Shown here: positions 39,375-48,092 of the stretch, piece after piece
Numbering within the stretch: the stretch's first letter is position 1
Layout: the number at the start of each line of letters is the position of its first letter
NCBI GenBank assembly: GCA_000272025.2
Contig: AKCV02000026.1
Coordinates: 372,001-436,000, forward strand
Reading direction: 5' to 3'
Length of the DNA stretch: 64,000 bases
Origin: Imbroritus primus
Lineage (GTDB): Bacteria > Pseudomonadota > Gammaproteobacteria > Burkholderiales > Burkholderiaceae
Notes under the pieces: generated by a model
Database searches by the model: none
The model's input: only the letters and a program-made list of their open reading frames with translations
Told to the model about the DNA's origin: nothing
Made by a program: the position numbers and the translations under genes

Positions 39375-40171
39375 GCGACGGGACACGCATGAACCAGAAC
39401 GTGCACACCACGCTGATCGACATCGACCATGTCAATCACCTGTTCCCCGGTGGCGTCCGTGCTGTCGACGACGCCAACCTGAAGATTCGCGCCGGTGAAT
39501 TCGTCTCGGTGGTCGGACCCAGCGGTTGCGGCAAGACCACGCTGCTGAACCTGATCGCAGGCCTCATCACGCTGCATGACGGGCGCATTTCCGTGGCAGG
39601 TTCCGCGCCGCAGGCGGGACGGCATGACGTGGCCTACATGCTGGCCCGCGACTGCCTGTTTCCGTGGCGGACCGCGCTGGAGAACGTGATGCTCGGCGGC
39701 GAGTTTCGTGGCACGCCGCTGGCCGAGCGGCGCGAACGGGCATTGATGCTGCTGGAGCGGGTCGGCCTGCGTGATTTCGTCAACCACTATCCCAAGGCGC
39801 TGTCGCATGGCATGCGGCAGCGCGTTGCACTGGCGCGGACCTTCTCGCTCAAGTCGCCGGTGTTGCTGATGGACGAGCCGTTCGGCGCGCTCGATGCGCA
39901 GACCAAGCTGCAGCTCGAGGATGTGCTGCTGGATCTGTACAGCGCGGAAAAGCGTACGGTGATGTTCATCACGCACGACCTGAGCGAGGCAGTGACGCTG
40001 TCCGATCGCGTCATCGTCATGTCGCCGCGGCCCGGGCGGATTCTTGCCGATATCCCGATTCCGCTGCCGCGTCCGCGTTCCGTGAAGGCGTTGCAGAAGG
40101 ATCCGGAATTTCACCGGCTGTACGCGGAAGTCTGGGGTTGGCTTGAACAGGCACTGGAGCAAAAGGCATGA
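39371..40171 (+). CDS. NitT/TauT-type ABC transporter ATP-binding protein
   Basis: A 266-residue ATPase. Walker A is G-P-S-G-C-G-K-T-T, the signature L-S-H-G-M-R-Q-R, and Walker B V-L-L-M-D-E-P-F-G-A-L-D. The H-loop is I-T-H-D-L-S-E-A. The Q-loop reads M-L-A-R-D-C-L-F-P-W-R-T: the usual glutamine is replaced by A-R, as in a subgroup of SsuB/TauB-like ATPases. Starts by ATGA overlap with the binding protein and overlaps the permease start in the same way. Confidence 0.93.
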   Translation: MSDGTRMNQNVHTTLIDIDHVNHLFPGGVRAVDDANLKIRAGEFVSVVGPSGCGKTTLLNLIAGLITLHDGRISVAGSAPQAGRHDVAYMLARDCLFPWRTALENVMLGGEFRGTPLAERRERALMLLERVGLRDFVNHYPKALSHGMRQRVALARTFSLKSPVLLMDEPFGALDAQTKLQLEDVLLDLYSAEKRTVMFITHDLSEAVTLSDRVIVMSPRPGRILADIPIPLPRPRSVKALQKDPEFHRLYAEVWGWLEQALEQKA

Positions 40172-40974
40172 CGACAGCAACCGCGACAGCAATGGAGACA
40201 ACGGCCGCAAAGGCCAGCAAGCGTGAAAACCTGGTGATTCTCGTGCTCCAGGTACTGATGCTGGTAATCTTCTTCGTACTGTGGGAAGTGGTGTCGCGCA
40301 ACAAGTGGATCGATCCCTTGTTCATCGGCCATCCGTCGAAGATCTTCGAGTATCTCTACGAGGCGATGTTCGTCGATCACAAGCTGTTCAAGGAAGCCGG
40401 CTGGACACTCTGGTCGACTGCCGCGGCGTTCGTGCTGGGCAGCCTGGGCGGCATGCTGTTCGGCCTGCTGTTCGTGGTGTATCCGCCGCTGGAGAAATTT
40501 CTCGAGCCGCTGTTTTCCGCCATGAATTCGCTGCCGCGGATTGCGCTCGCGCCGCTCTTCCTGCTCTGGTTCGGGCTCGGGCCGGCGTCGAAGATCGCTC
40601 TTGGATTTTCGCTGACGTTCTTTATCGTGTTGAACAGTACCGTCGCCGGCGCGCGTAGCGTCGATTCTGACTGGGTCACGCTGTCGCGCATGCTGGGTGC
40701 GAGCAAGGCCACGATCTTCTTCAAGGTCACGCTCGTCAGCGCAGTCCCGACGATTTTCTCGGGATTGCGCCTCGGCCTGATCTACGCGCTGCTCGGCGTG
40801 ATCGGCGGCGAGATCATCGCCTCGCAGCATGGCCTGGGCCAGCTGCTGAGCTACCTGGCGGGGACGTTCGACACCAATGGCGTGTTTGGCGTGCTGTTCT
40901 TCCTGGCCTTGCTGGGGGTGGCGCTGACGAAGTGCATGAGCCTGTTGGAAAGCTACCTTTTGCGGTGGAAATGA
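40168..40974 (+). CDS. NitT/TauT-type ABC transporter permease
   Basis: A 268-residue inner-membrane protein with about six helices, the first at residues 21-45. The EAA coupling loop reads S-R-M-L-G-A-S-K-A-T near residue 175. It matches SsuC/TauC permeases in length and layout. Translationally coupled to the ATPase. The stop is one base before the TetR gene, so importer and regulator are probably cotranscribed. Confidence 0.92.
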   Translation: MTTATATAMETTAAKASKRENLVILVLQVLMLVIFFVLWEVVSRNKWIDPLFIGHPSKIFEYLYEAMFVDHKLFKEAGWTLWSTAAAFVLGSLGGMLFGLLFVVYPPLEKFLEPLFSAMNSLPRIALAPLFLLWFGLGPASKIALGFSLTFFIVLNSTVAGARSVDSDWVTLSRMLGASKATIFFKVTLVSAVPTIFSGLRLGLIYALLGVIGGEIIASQHGLGQLLSYLAGTFDTNGVFGVLFFLALLGVALTKCMSLLESYLLRWK

Positions 40975-40975
40975 T

Positions 40976-41728
40976 ATGAAGGAAATCCGTCAGGTGCGGC
41001 GTCGGCGCAATGCCGTGGACGACGCCGAGCACCATGCGGGCAGTGCGGTGCAGGTCGAAGGCGTGATGCCCACCCAGCAGGCGCGCAGCGGGGCCACCAT
41101 GCTGGCCCTGCTGCGAGCGGGAAGACAGGCGCTGGAGCAGGGTGGCCTGGACAATATGACCATCAGTGAGATCGCGCGCAGCGCGGGGACCTCGGTCGGG
41201 GCGTTCTATGGGCGCTTCGAGAACAAGGAAGCATTTTTTACGGCTGTGCAGGCCATGGTGATCTCGGAGATCGAGGTCGATTTTGACGCGATGTTCGAGG
41301 CGCTGGAGCACGACGATGTCGACGTGGTGCAGATGCTGCATGCGATTTCCGTGTTCTGGGTCGGCCTGTTCCGGACCAATCGCGGCCTGTACCAGGCAGC
41401 CTTCAAGCATGCCTCGGCCCAGCCCGGTGTGTGGACGCCTTTCAAGCGCCTCGGCTACAAGGCGTCCGGCATGATCGTCGAGCACGTATTGCCGCGTCTG
41501 CAGCAGATGGGGTTGGGCACGGAAGAGGTGCAAATCCGCATGGCGATGCAATTCGCAAACGGTTTGCTGATTAATTCGGTGATCAACGATCCCGGACCGG
41601 TGAAGCTCGACGATCCTGACATGGAAGTGCATGTCACGCGTTTTCTCTGCACCTTCCTGGGGGTACCGGTAGAGCCTTCTGCCGTAGCGGCTGCCACGCC
41701 ACCTGCGCGGCGTGGCAGAAAGGCATGA
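40976..41728 (+). CDS. TetR/AcrR-family transcriptional regulator
   Basis: A 250-residue regulator. A 38-residue charged head precedes the TetR helix-turn-helix (L-D-N-M-T-I-S-E-I-A-R-S-A-G-T-S-V-G-A-F-Y at residues about 58-78, then F-E-N-K-E). The C-terminal ligand domain is helical. It sits between the importer and the thiolase-carboxylase operon, one base after the permease stop, and is the likely regulator of both. An acyl-CoA or the imported compound would be a natural ligand, by analogy with other TetR regulators of such clusters. Confidence 0.93.
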   Translation: MKEIRQVRRRRNAVDDAEHHAGSAVQVEGVMPTQQARSGATMLALLRAGRQALEQGGLDNMTISEIARSAGTSVGAFYGRFENKEAFFTAVQAMVISEIEVDFDAMFEALEHDDVDVVQMLHAISVFWVGLFRTNRGLYQAAFKHASAQPGVWTPFKRLGYKASGMIVEHVLPRLQQMGLGTEEVQIRMAMQFANGLLINSVINDPGPVKLDDPDMEVHVTRFLCTFLGVPVEPSAVAAATPPARRGRKA

Positions 41729-41950
41729 GGTCCGCCGAGGCCAGCACGGCGGTAGCAAGATCAACCGCTCCACAGGCGCCTGGGGTGGTCGGTTCCAGGG
41801 CAGAACATGCAGTACGGCAGCGGTGCCGCGTCGCGGCGGCGCCTCCGCCGGCAACATTTCGAGAGCGTCGCTAAGGCGCCCCGACTGATCGGCGACCGGC
41901 GTGCATGGCGTGCCGGTGAATCTTCCTGAAGGCTTGACTGGAGAACAGGC

Positions 41951-43129
41951 ATGCATACCGTCTCAATTGTTGAAGCAATTAGAACGCCATTTGGAAAATT
42001 AGGTGGAAAATTAAAACAATATTCCGCCGTGGAACTGGGCGGACTGGCCACGCTCGCCGCGCTGCAGCGTTCCGGCATCCGCCCCGAGGAGATCACGGAA
42101 TCGATCTTCGGCTCGGCCTTGCTGGCGGCATCGACTTCGGTCGCGGCGCGGCAGATCAATTTCAAGGCGGGCATCCCGGCCGATACGCCCTCGCTAACGC
42201 TCGATCGGGCCTGCTGCTCGGCCATGACGACCATCGGCCTGGGCGCGACCAAGATCCGTGCCGGCGAAGCAGAAGTGGTGCTGGCGGGCGGGATTGAAAG
42301 CTGCAGCCAGACGCCATTCCTGATGCGGGGCGTGCGCGCCGGCCGCCGGCTGGGCGACTTCACGGTGGAAGATCCGCTGCAATTGCGCAACCCGATCAAC
42401 CAGATGCCGATTGCCGGCGTCACCGGCACGCAGGCCCTGAAGTTCGGCGTGAGCCGCGAGCAGCAGGATGCCTGGGCATACCGCAGCCACATGACGTACT
42501 TCGAGGCACATGAAAAGGGCGTGTATGCGGACGAGATCGTGCCGGTGGATTGCGGCGATGGCACCACGCTGGCGATCGATGAATCACCGCGTCGCGATGC
42601 TTCGCTCGAACGCCTGGCGGCACTGCCGACTGTCTACGGCGGGCCGACGGTTACCGCCGGCAATGCGCCAGGTCTTAACGACGGCGCCGCCGCCGTCCTG
42701 CTGATGAGCGGAGAGGCGGTACGGGCGCGCGGCCTGGAGCCGCTGGGCGAAATCGTGAGTTACGCGCAGTTGTGCGGCGATCTCGATTCCTCGGTCTACA
42801 TGCCGGGCAAGGCCATCATGACGGCGCTTGCCAAGGCTGGCATTCCGTTGAGCGAGATCAAGCGTATCGAGATCAACGAGGCCTTCGCCGCCATGCCACT
42901 GGTGTCGACGCTGCATATGGCCAATAGCGATGTGCAGCAGGCCGAGAAGTTGCGCGCCATCACCAACGTCAACGGCGGCTCGGTCGCGCTGGGGCATCCG
43001 ACCGGCGCCAGCGGCGCGCGTGTCGTCATGGCGCTGGCGCGCGAGCTGAAGCGGCTGGGCGGCGGTTACGGCGCGGCGGCCATCTGCGGCGGCTATGGCC
43101 AGGCCGATGCTCTTATCCTGAAGGTGTGA
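41951..43129 (+). CDS. Thiolase (acetyl-CoA acyltransferase)
   Basis: A 392-residue thiolase. The nucleophile is C88 in L-D-R-A-C-C-S-A-M (an unusual variant of V-C-G-S-G). N309 lies in N-E-A-F-A-A-M, H349 in G-H-P-T-G-A-S-G, and C379 in I-C-G-G-Y-G. It should cleave a beta-ketoacyl-CoA with CoA. The first 75 bases are strikingly AT-rich, using TTA, AGA and AAA codons, then composition jumps to the local high GC. First gene of a six-gene operon with a biotin carboxylase and an acyl-CoA ligase; GGAGAACAGGC precedes the ATG. Confidence 0.93.
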   Translation: MHTVSIVEAIRTPFGKLGGKLKQYSAVELGGLATLAALQRSGIRPEEITESIFGSALLAASTSVAARQINFKAGIPADTPSLTLDRACCSAMTTIGLGATKIRAGEAEVVLAGGIESCSQTPFLMRGVRAGRRLGDFTVEDPLQLRNPINQMPIAGVTGTQALKFGVSREQQDAWAYRSHMTYFEAHEKGVYADEIVPVDCGDGTTLAIDESPRRDASLERLAALPTVYGGPTVTAGNAPGLNDGAAAVLLMSGEAVRARGLEPLGEIVSYAQLCGDLDSSVYMPGKAIMTALAKAGIPLSEIKRIEINEAFAAMPLVSTLHMANSDVQQAEKLRAITNVNGGSVALGHPTGASGARVVMALARELKRLGGGYGAAAICGGYGQADALILKV

Positions 43130-43131
43130 CC

Positions 43132-44601
43132 ATGCTGGAATTCGTGGACGAAACATTGCGCGATGGTCCGCAGTCGCTGTGGGCGACGCGCATGAAGACC
43201 GCCAGCATGCTGGGCGCGACCGAGTATCTGAACCGGTCCGGCTACCGCAAGGTGTGCGTGGCCTCGGGCGCCTCGTTCGAGACGGCGGTGAAGTTCCTGA
43301 ATGAAGATCCGTGGGAACGGCTGCGTGCCCTCAAGGCCTACCTGCCGGATACCGAGATCGACATCCTGATCCGCAGCCGCAACCTGTTTGGGTGGGAGCG
43401 CTATCCCGATGAAGTGATCGAACTGCTGTTCCGCTGCCTGCGCGATGCCGGTACCCAGTCGATCAAGATCTTCGACGGCTTGAACGACATCAACAACATC
43501 GCCGCCGGCTTCCGCATCGGCAAGGCGCTCGGCCTGCATACCTCGGGCTACCTGACGTTCTCGCTGAGCCCCGTGCATACCGATGCGCACTTTGCACGCA
43601 AAGCCCGGGAGATGATCGATGCCGGCGTTGACGCCATCATCATGGGGGATGCCAGCGGCCTGCTCAGCGGTCCGCGCACCAAGACGCTGATGGCGGCGCT
43701 GAATGCCGAGGTCAAGGGGGAGGTACCGATCGAGTTCCTGGCGCACCACTCGATGGGCCTCGCACTGGAGTCGTATCGCGAAGCGATCCTCGCTGGCGTT
43801 CGCCGTGTCACGACCGCGTGTGGTCCGCTCGCCAACGGCGAATCCATGCCGAGTACGCTCGACGTGCTGGACATCGCCAACGAGCTTGGCATTCCGACGT
43901 CACTGGATGTGGATGCGATCCGCCGTACCGAAGATTATTTCCACTGGGTGGCCTACAAGGAGAACCACCGTGTCGAGCCGCCGGTGCAGTTCGATCCGGC
44001 ACGGTACGAAGCCTTTGCCGCGCACCAGATCCCCGGCGGCATGATTTCCAATTTCCGCAACCAGCTGCGCGAACTGGGCCTGATCCACCGCCTCGATGAA
44101 GTGCTGGCCGAAGCCGGGCGCGTGCGGACAGAGCTGGGTTATCCCATCATGGTCACGCCGTTCTCGCAGTTCGTCGGTGTACAGGCGACTTTTAACGTGA
44201 TCCAGGGCGAGCGCTACAAGACTGTGCCCAAGGAGCTCTATCTCTATGTGCTTGGGCACTACGGCAAGCCGCCGGGCGAGATCGATCCGAACGTGCTCGA
44301 CCGCATCCTCAAGGGCCGCAAGCTAGACAACCTGCCGCCACCGGTGGATTTCAACGGGCGGGTGCTCGACGCATTCCGCAAGGAGAACGGCCCGTTCCGT
44401 TCTGACGAAGATCTGCTGCTGCACCTGTTCTATGGCGCCAAGCATGTGTCCGCCATGCGTGCCAATTGCGTCCACGTGACCGGCCGGCCCACCATCCATC
44501 AACCGTTACGCGCCATGCTGGAAGAGCTGGCGCGTGACACCTCGCTCAGCACCATGAAGTTCGAGCAGGGCAATGTGCGCTTCAGTCTCAGCTATCAATG
44601 A
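43132..44601 (+). CDS. Divergent carboxyltransferase subunit (pyruvate carboxylase B/OadA-like)
   Basis: A 489-residue HMGL-like TIM-barrel protein. R-D-G-P-Q-S-L-W-A-T-R (residues 10-20) matches the R-D-A-H-Q-S-L-L-A-T-R of pyruvate carboxylase, with D11 as metal ligand. F-D-G-L-N-D follows at 114-119. The late V-T-P-F-S-Q-F-V-G...G-E-R-Y-K-T segment is OadA-like. In my manual alignment G172 stands where the carbamylated lysine of I-K-D-M-A-G-L-L is expected, and L203 replaces the first histidine of the H-x-H pair (H205 is kept). Start: ATG two bases after the thiolase stop; a GTG two codons earlier is possible. Carboxyl acceptor unknown. Confidence 0.85.
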   Translation: MLEFVDETLRDGPQSLWATRMKTASMLGATEYLNRSGYRKVCVASGASFETAVKFLNEDPWERLRALKAYLPDTEIDILIRSRNLFGWERYPDEVIELLFRCLRDAGTQSIKIFDGLNDINNIAAGFRIGKALGLHTSGYLTFSLSPVHTDAHFARKAREMIDAGVDAIIMGDASGLLSGPRTKTLMAALNAEVKGEVPIEFLAHHSMGLALESYREAILAGVRRVTTACGPLANGESMPSTLDVLDIANELGIPTSLDVDAIRRTEDYFHWVAYKENHRVEPPVQFDPARYEAFAAHQIPGGMISNFRNQLRELGLIHRLDEVLAEAGRVRTELGYPIMVTPFSQFVGVQATFNVIQGERYKTVPKELYLYVLGHYGKPPGEIDPNVLDRILKGRKLDNLPPPVDFNGRVLDAFRKENGPFRSDEDLLLHLFYGAKHVSAMRANCVHVTGRPTIHQPLRAMLEELARDTSLSTMKFEQGNVRFSLSYQ

Positions 44602-45137
44602 CGGACAACATAATCATGAAAAGCGATCACGAACGCGGTATCCAGTATTCCTTCACTTACCAGGACGCGGTTGAAGTACTGCGCCTGGTGCGCGATTCCG
44701 ACACCTGCACATCACTCGATCTGCAAATCGGCGATATCAAGCTCAGCGTGACACGCGCAGGCGGCGCACCGCGTGCTGTAGCGCCGGCCGCCGTGTCGGT
44801 TGCATTGCCTGCTGCCACATCTGCCGCGCCGCCGCCCAAGGTGGAAACTGCTCCTGCTGCGCCGACGGCGGCGCTCTCAGCGGCGGAACTGGAAGGGTTG
44901 GTGCCGGTTCGCACGCCAACGCTCGGGGTGTTCTACCGCGCGGCCTCGCCCGAGGTGCCGCCGTTCGTCAAGGAAGGCGATCATGTCAAGGCAGAGGACC
45001 AGGTGGGACTGCTCGAAGTCATGAAGCTGTTCTCGCCGGTGACCGCTGGGGTGTCCGGCAAGGTGGTGAAGATTCTCGTGACCGACAACATGCTCGTCGA
45101 GCATGGCCAGACGTTGATGCTGATTCAACCGGATTGA
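44598..45137 (+). CDS. Biotin carboxyl carrier protein
   Basis: A 179-residue carrier with an AccB-like layout. The N-terminal helical part (residues 1-55) is followed by an A/P-rich hinge (56-95) and a C-terminal biotinyl domain (104-179). Biotin should attach to K143 in L-L-E-V-M-K-L-F, a variant of the usual E-A-M-K-M. It overlaps the carboxyltransferase by ATGA and precedes the biotin carboxylase. It should shuttle carboxybiotin between the two. Confidence 0.93.
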   Translation: MTDNIIMKSDHERGIQYSFTYQDAVEVLRLVRDSDTCTSLDLQIGDIKLSVTRAGGAPRAVAPAAVSVALPAATSAAPPPKVETAPAAPTAALSAAELEGLVPVRTPTLGVFYRAASPEVPPFVKEGDHVKAEDQVGLLEVMKLFSPVTAGVSGKVVKILVTDNMLVEHGQTLMLIQPD

Positions 45138-45145
45138 GGTGCACC

Positions 45146-46534
45146 GTGGGAAACATCAGGCGTGTGTTTGTAGCGAATCGCGGCGAGATTGCCGTGCGCG
45201 TGATTCGCGCGTGCCGTGAGCTGGGCGTGGAAGTGGTGCTGGGCGTGTCGGAGGCGGATCGTGATGCGCTGCCGGCGCGCTTGGCTGACCGTGCCGTCTG
45301 TATTGGCCCGGCGCCGTCGCCAAAAAGCTATTTGCGTCCGGAGCTGCTGGTGACGGCAGCGGCTGCGACGGGTTGCGACGCGGTGCATCCAGGGTACGGT
45401 TTCCTGTCCGAGCGCGCTGCGTTCGCGCGTGCCTGCAACGAGATGAATCTGGCGTTCATCGGGCCTTCGGCCGATGCCATCGATGCCATGGGCGACAAGC
45501 TCAGTGCCATTCGCCTCGCCAAGCAGGCCGGTGTGCCGGTGGTACCGGGATCGGACAAGCTGTCGTCCCTGGCCGATGTGCAGGCGGCCGCGCAGCGTGT
45601 GGGCTATCCATGCCTGATGAAGGCCAGTGCGGGTGGAGGCGGACGCGGCATGCGCATCGTCCGTGCGCCGGACGAGTTGGCCGGGGCATTCGAAAGCGCG
45701 CAGGCCGAGGCCGAAGCAGCGTTCGGCGATGCCACGGTGTACCTCGAGAAATTCATTGAACGCGCCAAGCATATCGAGTTCCAGATCATGGGCGACCAGC
45801 ATGGCAATCTCGTGCATCTGTTCGAGCGCGATTGCAGCGTGCAGCGCCGGCACCAGAAACTGATCGAGGAGGCGCCGTCACCGATTCTGCCGCCCGCGCG
45901 GCGCGCCGAGATGGCCGACGCAGCCCTGGCGCTGGCACGCGCCGTGGGTTATTTCAGCGCGGGTACGGTCGAGTTTGTGTATGACGCGGAAACAGACGAG
46001 TTCTATTTCCTCGAGATGAATACGCGGATCCAGGTCGAGCACCCGGTCACGGAAATGATCACCGGTGTCGATCTGGTGCAGGAACAGATTCGCGTGGCGG
46101 CGGGCGAGCGCCTGTCGTTTCGCCAGCAAGATCTGGCGATCCGCGGCCATGCGATCGAGTGCCGTGTCAACGCCGAGGATCCACGGCATGGTTTCCGTCC
46201 GGCGCCGGGCCGGCTGCAAGTGTGGCAGCCGCCATCCTTGCCGGGTATCCGCCTCGATACGCATTGCTACGAGGGCTACCTGATCCCCCCCTTCTACGAC
46301 TCGATGATCGCCAAGCTGATCGCGCATGGCGAGGACCGCCAGCAGGCCATCGCACTAGCGTTGGGCGCGTTGCAGGGTTTTCGGGTCGAAGGTATCACCA
46401 CTACCATGCCGTTGCATCAGGACATTCTTTCGAGCCACGCATTCCGGGATGCCGAGGTCACCACGCGCTGGCTGGAAGCATCGTTCCTGCCCGAGTGGCA
46501 GCAAGCGGCACTGGCCGCGCAGGAGGTAGCATGA
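45146..46534 (+). CDS. Biotin carboxylase subunit
   Basis: A 462-residue ATP-grasp enzyme that carboxylates biotin on the carrier with ATP and bicarbonate. It has the N-terminal V-A-N-R-G-E-I-A-V-R, H-P-G-Y-G-F-L-S-E, the glycine-rich loop A-S-A-G-G-G-G-R-G-M, E-R-D-C-S-V-Q-R-R-H-Q-K and E-M-N-T-R-I-Q-V-E-H-P of AccC. I chose the GTG at 45146 because GAGG lies 7-10 bases upstream and it gives the family N-terminus; a TTG four codons earlier overlaps the carrier gene. A second accC is expected elsewhere for fatty-acid synthesis. Confidence 0.95.
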   Translation: MGNIRRVFVANRGEIAVRVIRACRELGVEVVLGVSEADRDALPARLADRAVCIGPAPSPKSYLRPELLVTAAAATGCDAVHPGYGFLSERAAFARACNEMNLAFIGPSADAIDAMGDKLSAIRLAKQAGVPVVPGSDKLSSLADVQAAAQRVGYPCLMKASAGGGGRGMRIVRAPDELAGAFESAQAEAEAAFGDATVYLEKFIERAKHIEFQIMGDQHGNLVHLFERDCSVQRRHQKLIEEAPSPILPPARRAEMADAALALARAVGYFSAGTVEFVYDAETDEFYFLEMNTRIQVEHPVTEMITGVDLVQEQIRVAAGERLSFRQQDLAIRGHAIECRVNAEDPRHGFRPAPGRLQVWQPPSLPGIRLDTHCYEGYLIPPFYDSMIAKLIAHGEDRQQAIALALGALQGFRVEGITTTMPLHQDILSSHAFRDAEVTTRWLEASFLPEWQQAALAAQEVA

Positions 46535-48081
46535 ACTTCATCGATTTTTTCGAGAAAAGCGTCATCGCGCATGCGCAGCGTACCGCGGTGGTCTTCGAAT
46601 CGCGGCGCTGGAGTTATGCGGAAGCGTCAGATCTGGCGGCGCGCATCGCGAATGGCCTGCGTGACATCGATGTGAAACGCGACGTGAAATGTGCGGTGAT
46701 CAGCAAGAACGATCCGATTGCCTTTCTCTCGATGCTCGGCATCATGCGCGCGGAGGGTGTTTGGGTACCGCTCAACGCCACCAATGCCGAAGATGAGAAT
46801 GCCTACATCGTCCAGGCCTTCGATGTGGAAGTGCTGTTCTTCCAGAAGGCGCTGGAACCCTTTGCCCAGCGCATCAAGGCGGAGTGCCCGGCGGTCCGGC
46901 ATTTCTTCTGCGTGGACGGGGACAGCGCACTGGGTCCCAATGTCGAGAACTGGGCTGCGACGCAAAGCCCGGCATTGCGTGCGCTGCCGTGGGCACCGGA
47001 TGCGCTGTGCTGGCTGCGCGGGACGGGCGGTACCACCGGGCGCCCGAAGGGCGTGATGAATACCAACCGGAACTTCGAGACGATGGTCGCGAATTTCCGC
47101 GCCACGCTGCGTTTCGACCAGCCACCGGTGTACCTGGCGAGCGCGCCGCTGAGCCATGCCTCGGGCATTCTGGCCATGGTGACCATGGCCATGGCGGGGA
47201 CGCTGGTGATCCAGCGGGGCTTCGACGTGCAGGACACCCTCAAGGCGATTCCCGAGCACGCGATCTCCTTCATCTACCTGCCACCTACGGCGATCTACAA
47301 GATGCTTGCGGCGGAGAATGTGCACGACTTCGATTACAGTTCGCTGCGCCATTTCGTCTACGGTGCGGCGCCGATGTCGGCTACCAAGCTGGCGGAGTCG
47401 ATCGCGATGTTCGGACCGGTCATGACGCAGGTCTATGGCCAGACTGAAGTACCGACCTCGGTGACGCACATGAGCCCGGGCGAGCACCTGAATCCGGATG
47501 GTTCGATCAACGAGAAGCGCCTGCTGAGCTGCGGCCGGCCTGCGCCATTCACGCGCGTGGCGTTGATCGACGATGCCGGGCAGCCTGTACCACCAGGCCA
47601 GATCGGCGAGATTGCCGTGCAGGGTGGATTGGTGATGGGCGGCTACTACAAGAATCCGGAGGCGACCGCCGAAACCGGGATGTTTGGGTGGCACCACACG
47701 GGCGACATGGCCTATCAGGACGAGGAAGGATTCATCTACATCTGCGACCGCAAGAAAGAGATGATCATCACGGGTGGCTACAACGTCTATCCGCTGGAGG
47801 TCGAGCAGGTGGTACTGAGCCATCCGGCGGTACAGGATTGCGCGGTGGTCGGCGTACCAGATGCCAAGTGGGGCGAGGCCATCAAGGCCGTGATCGAGCT
47901 GAAGGCTGGGCAGACATTGGATCCGGACGAGATCATCACCATGTGCAAGGCCAGGATCGGCAGCGTGAAAGCGCCAAAGTCGGTAGACTTCATCGATTCC
48001 CTGCCGCGTAGTCCGGTCGGCAAGGTCATGCGCAAGGAAGTGCGCCGACGCTACTGGACGGGGCAGGAACGTAATGTCTGA
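46531..48081 (+). CDS. AMP-forming acyl-CoA synthetase
   Basis: A 516-residue ANL-superfamily ligase. The P-loop reads R-G-T-G-G-T-T-G-R-P-K-G, a variant of S-S-G-T-T-G. Y-G-Q-T-E, D-R-K-K-E-M-I-I-T-G-G-Y-N-V-Y-P and the catalytic lysine in P-R-S-P-V-G-K-V-M-R-K-E are present. It activates a carboxylic acid to its CoA thioester through an acyl-adenylate. Perfect AGGAGGT lies 5 bases before the ATG, which overlaps the biotin carboxylase stop (ATGA). In operon context the acid may be the product of the carboxylase. Confidence 0.93.
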   Translation: MNFIDFFEKSVIAHAQRTAVVFESRRWSYAEASDLAARIANGLRDIDVKRDVKCAVISKNDPIAFLSMLGIMRAEGVWVPLNATNAEDENAYIVQAFDVEVLFFQKALEPFAQRIKAECPAVRHFFCVDGDSALGPNVENWAATQSPALRALPWAPDALCWLRGTGGTTGRPKGVMNTNRNFETMVANFRATLRFDQPPVYLASAPLSHASGILAMVTMAMAGTLVIQRGFDVQDTLKAIPEHAISFIYLPPTAIYKMLAAENVHDFDYSSLRHFVYGAAPMSATKLAESIAMFGPVMTQVYGQTEVPTSVTHMSPGEHLNPDGSINEKRLLSCGRPAPFTRVALIDDAGQPVPPGQIGEIAVQGGLVMGGYYKNPEATAETGMFGWHHTGDMAYQDEEGFIYICDRKKEMIITGGYNVYPLEVEQVVLSHPAVQDCAVVGVPDAKWGEAIKAVIELKAGQTLDPDEIITMCKARIGSVKAPKSVDFIDSLPRSPVGKVMRKEVRRRYWTGQERNV

Positions 48082-48092
48082 GGACCGTTGAG

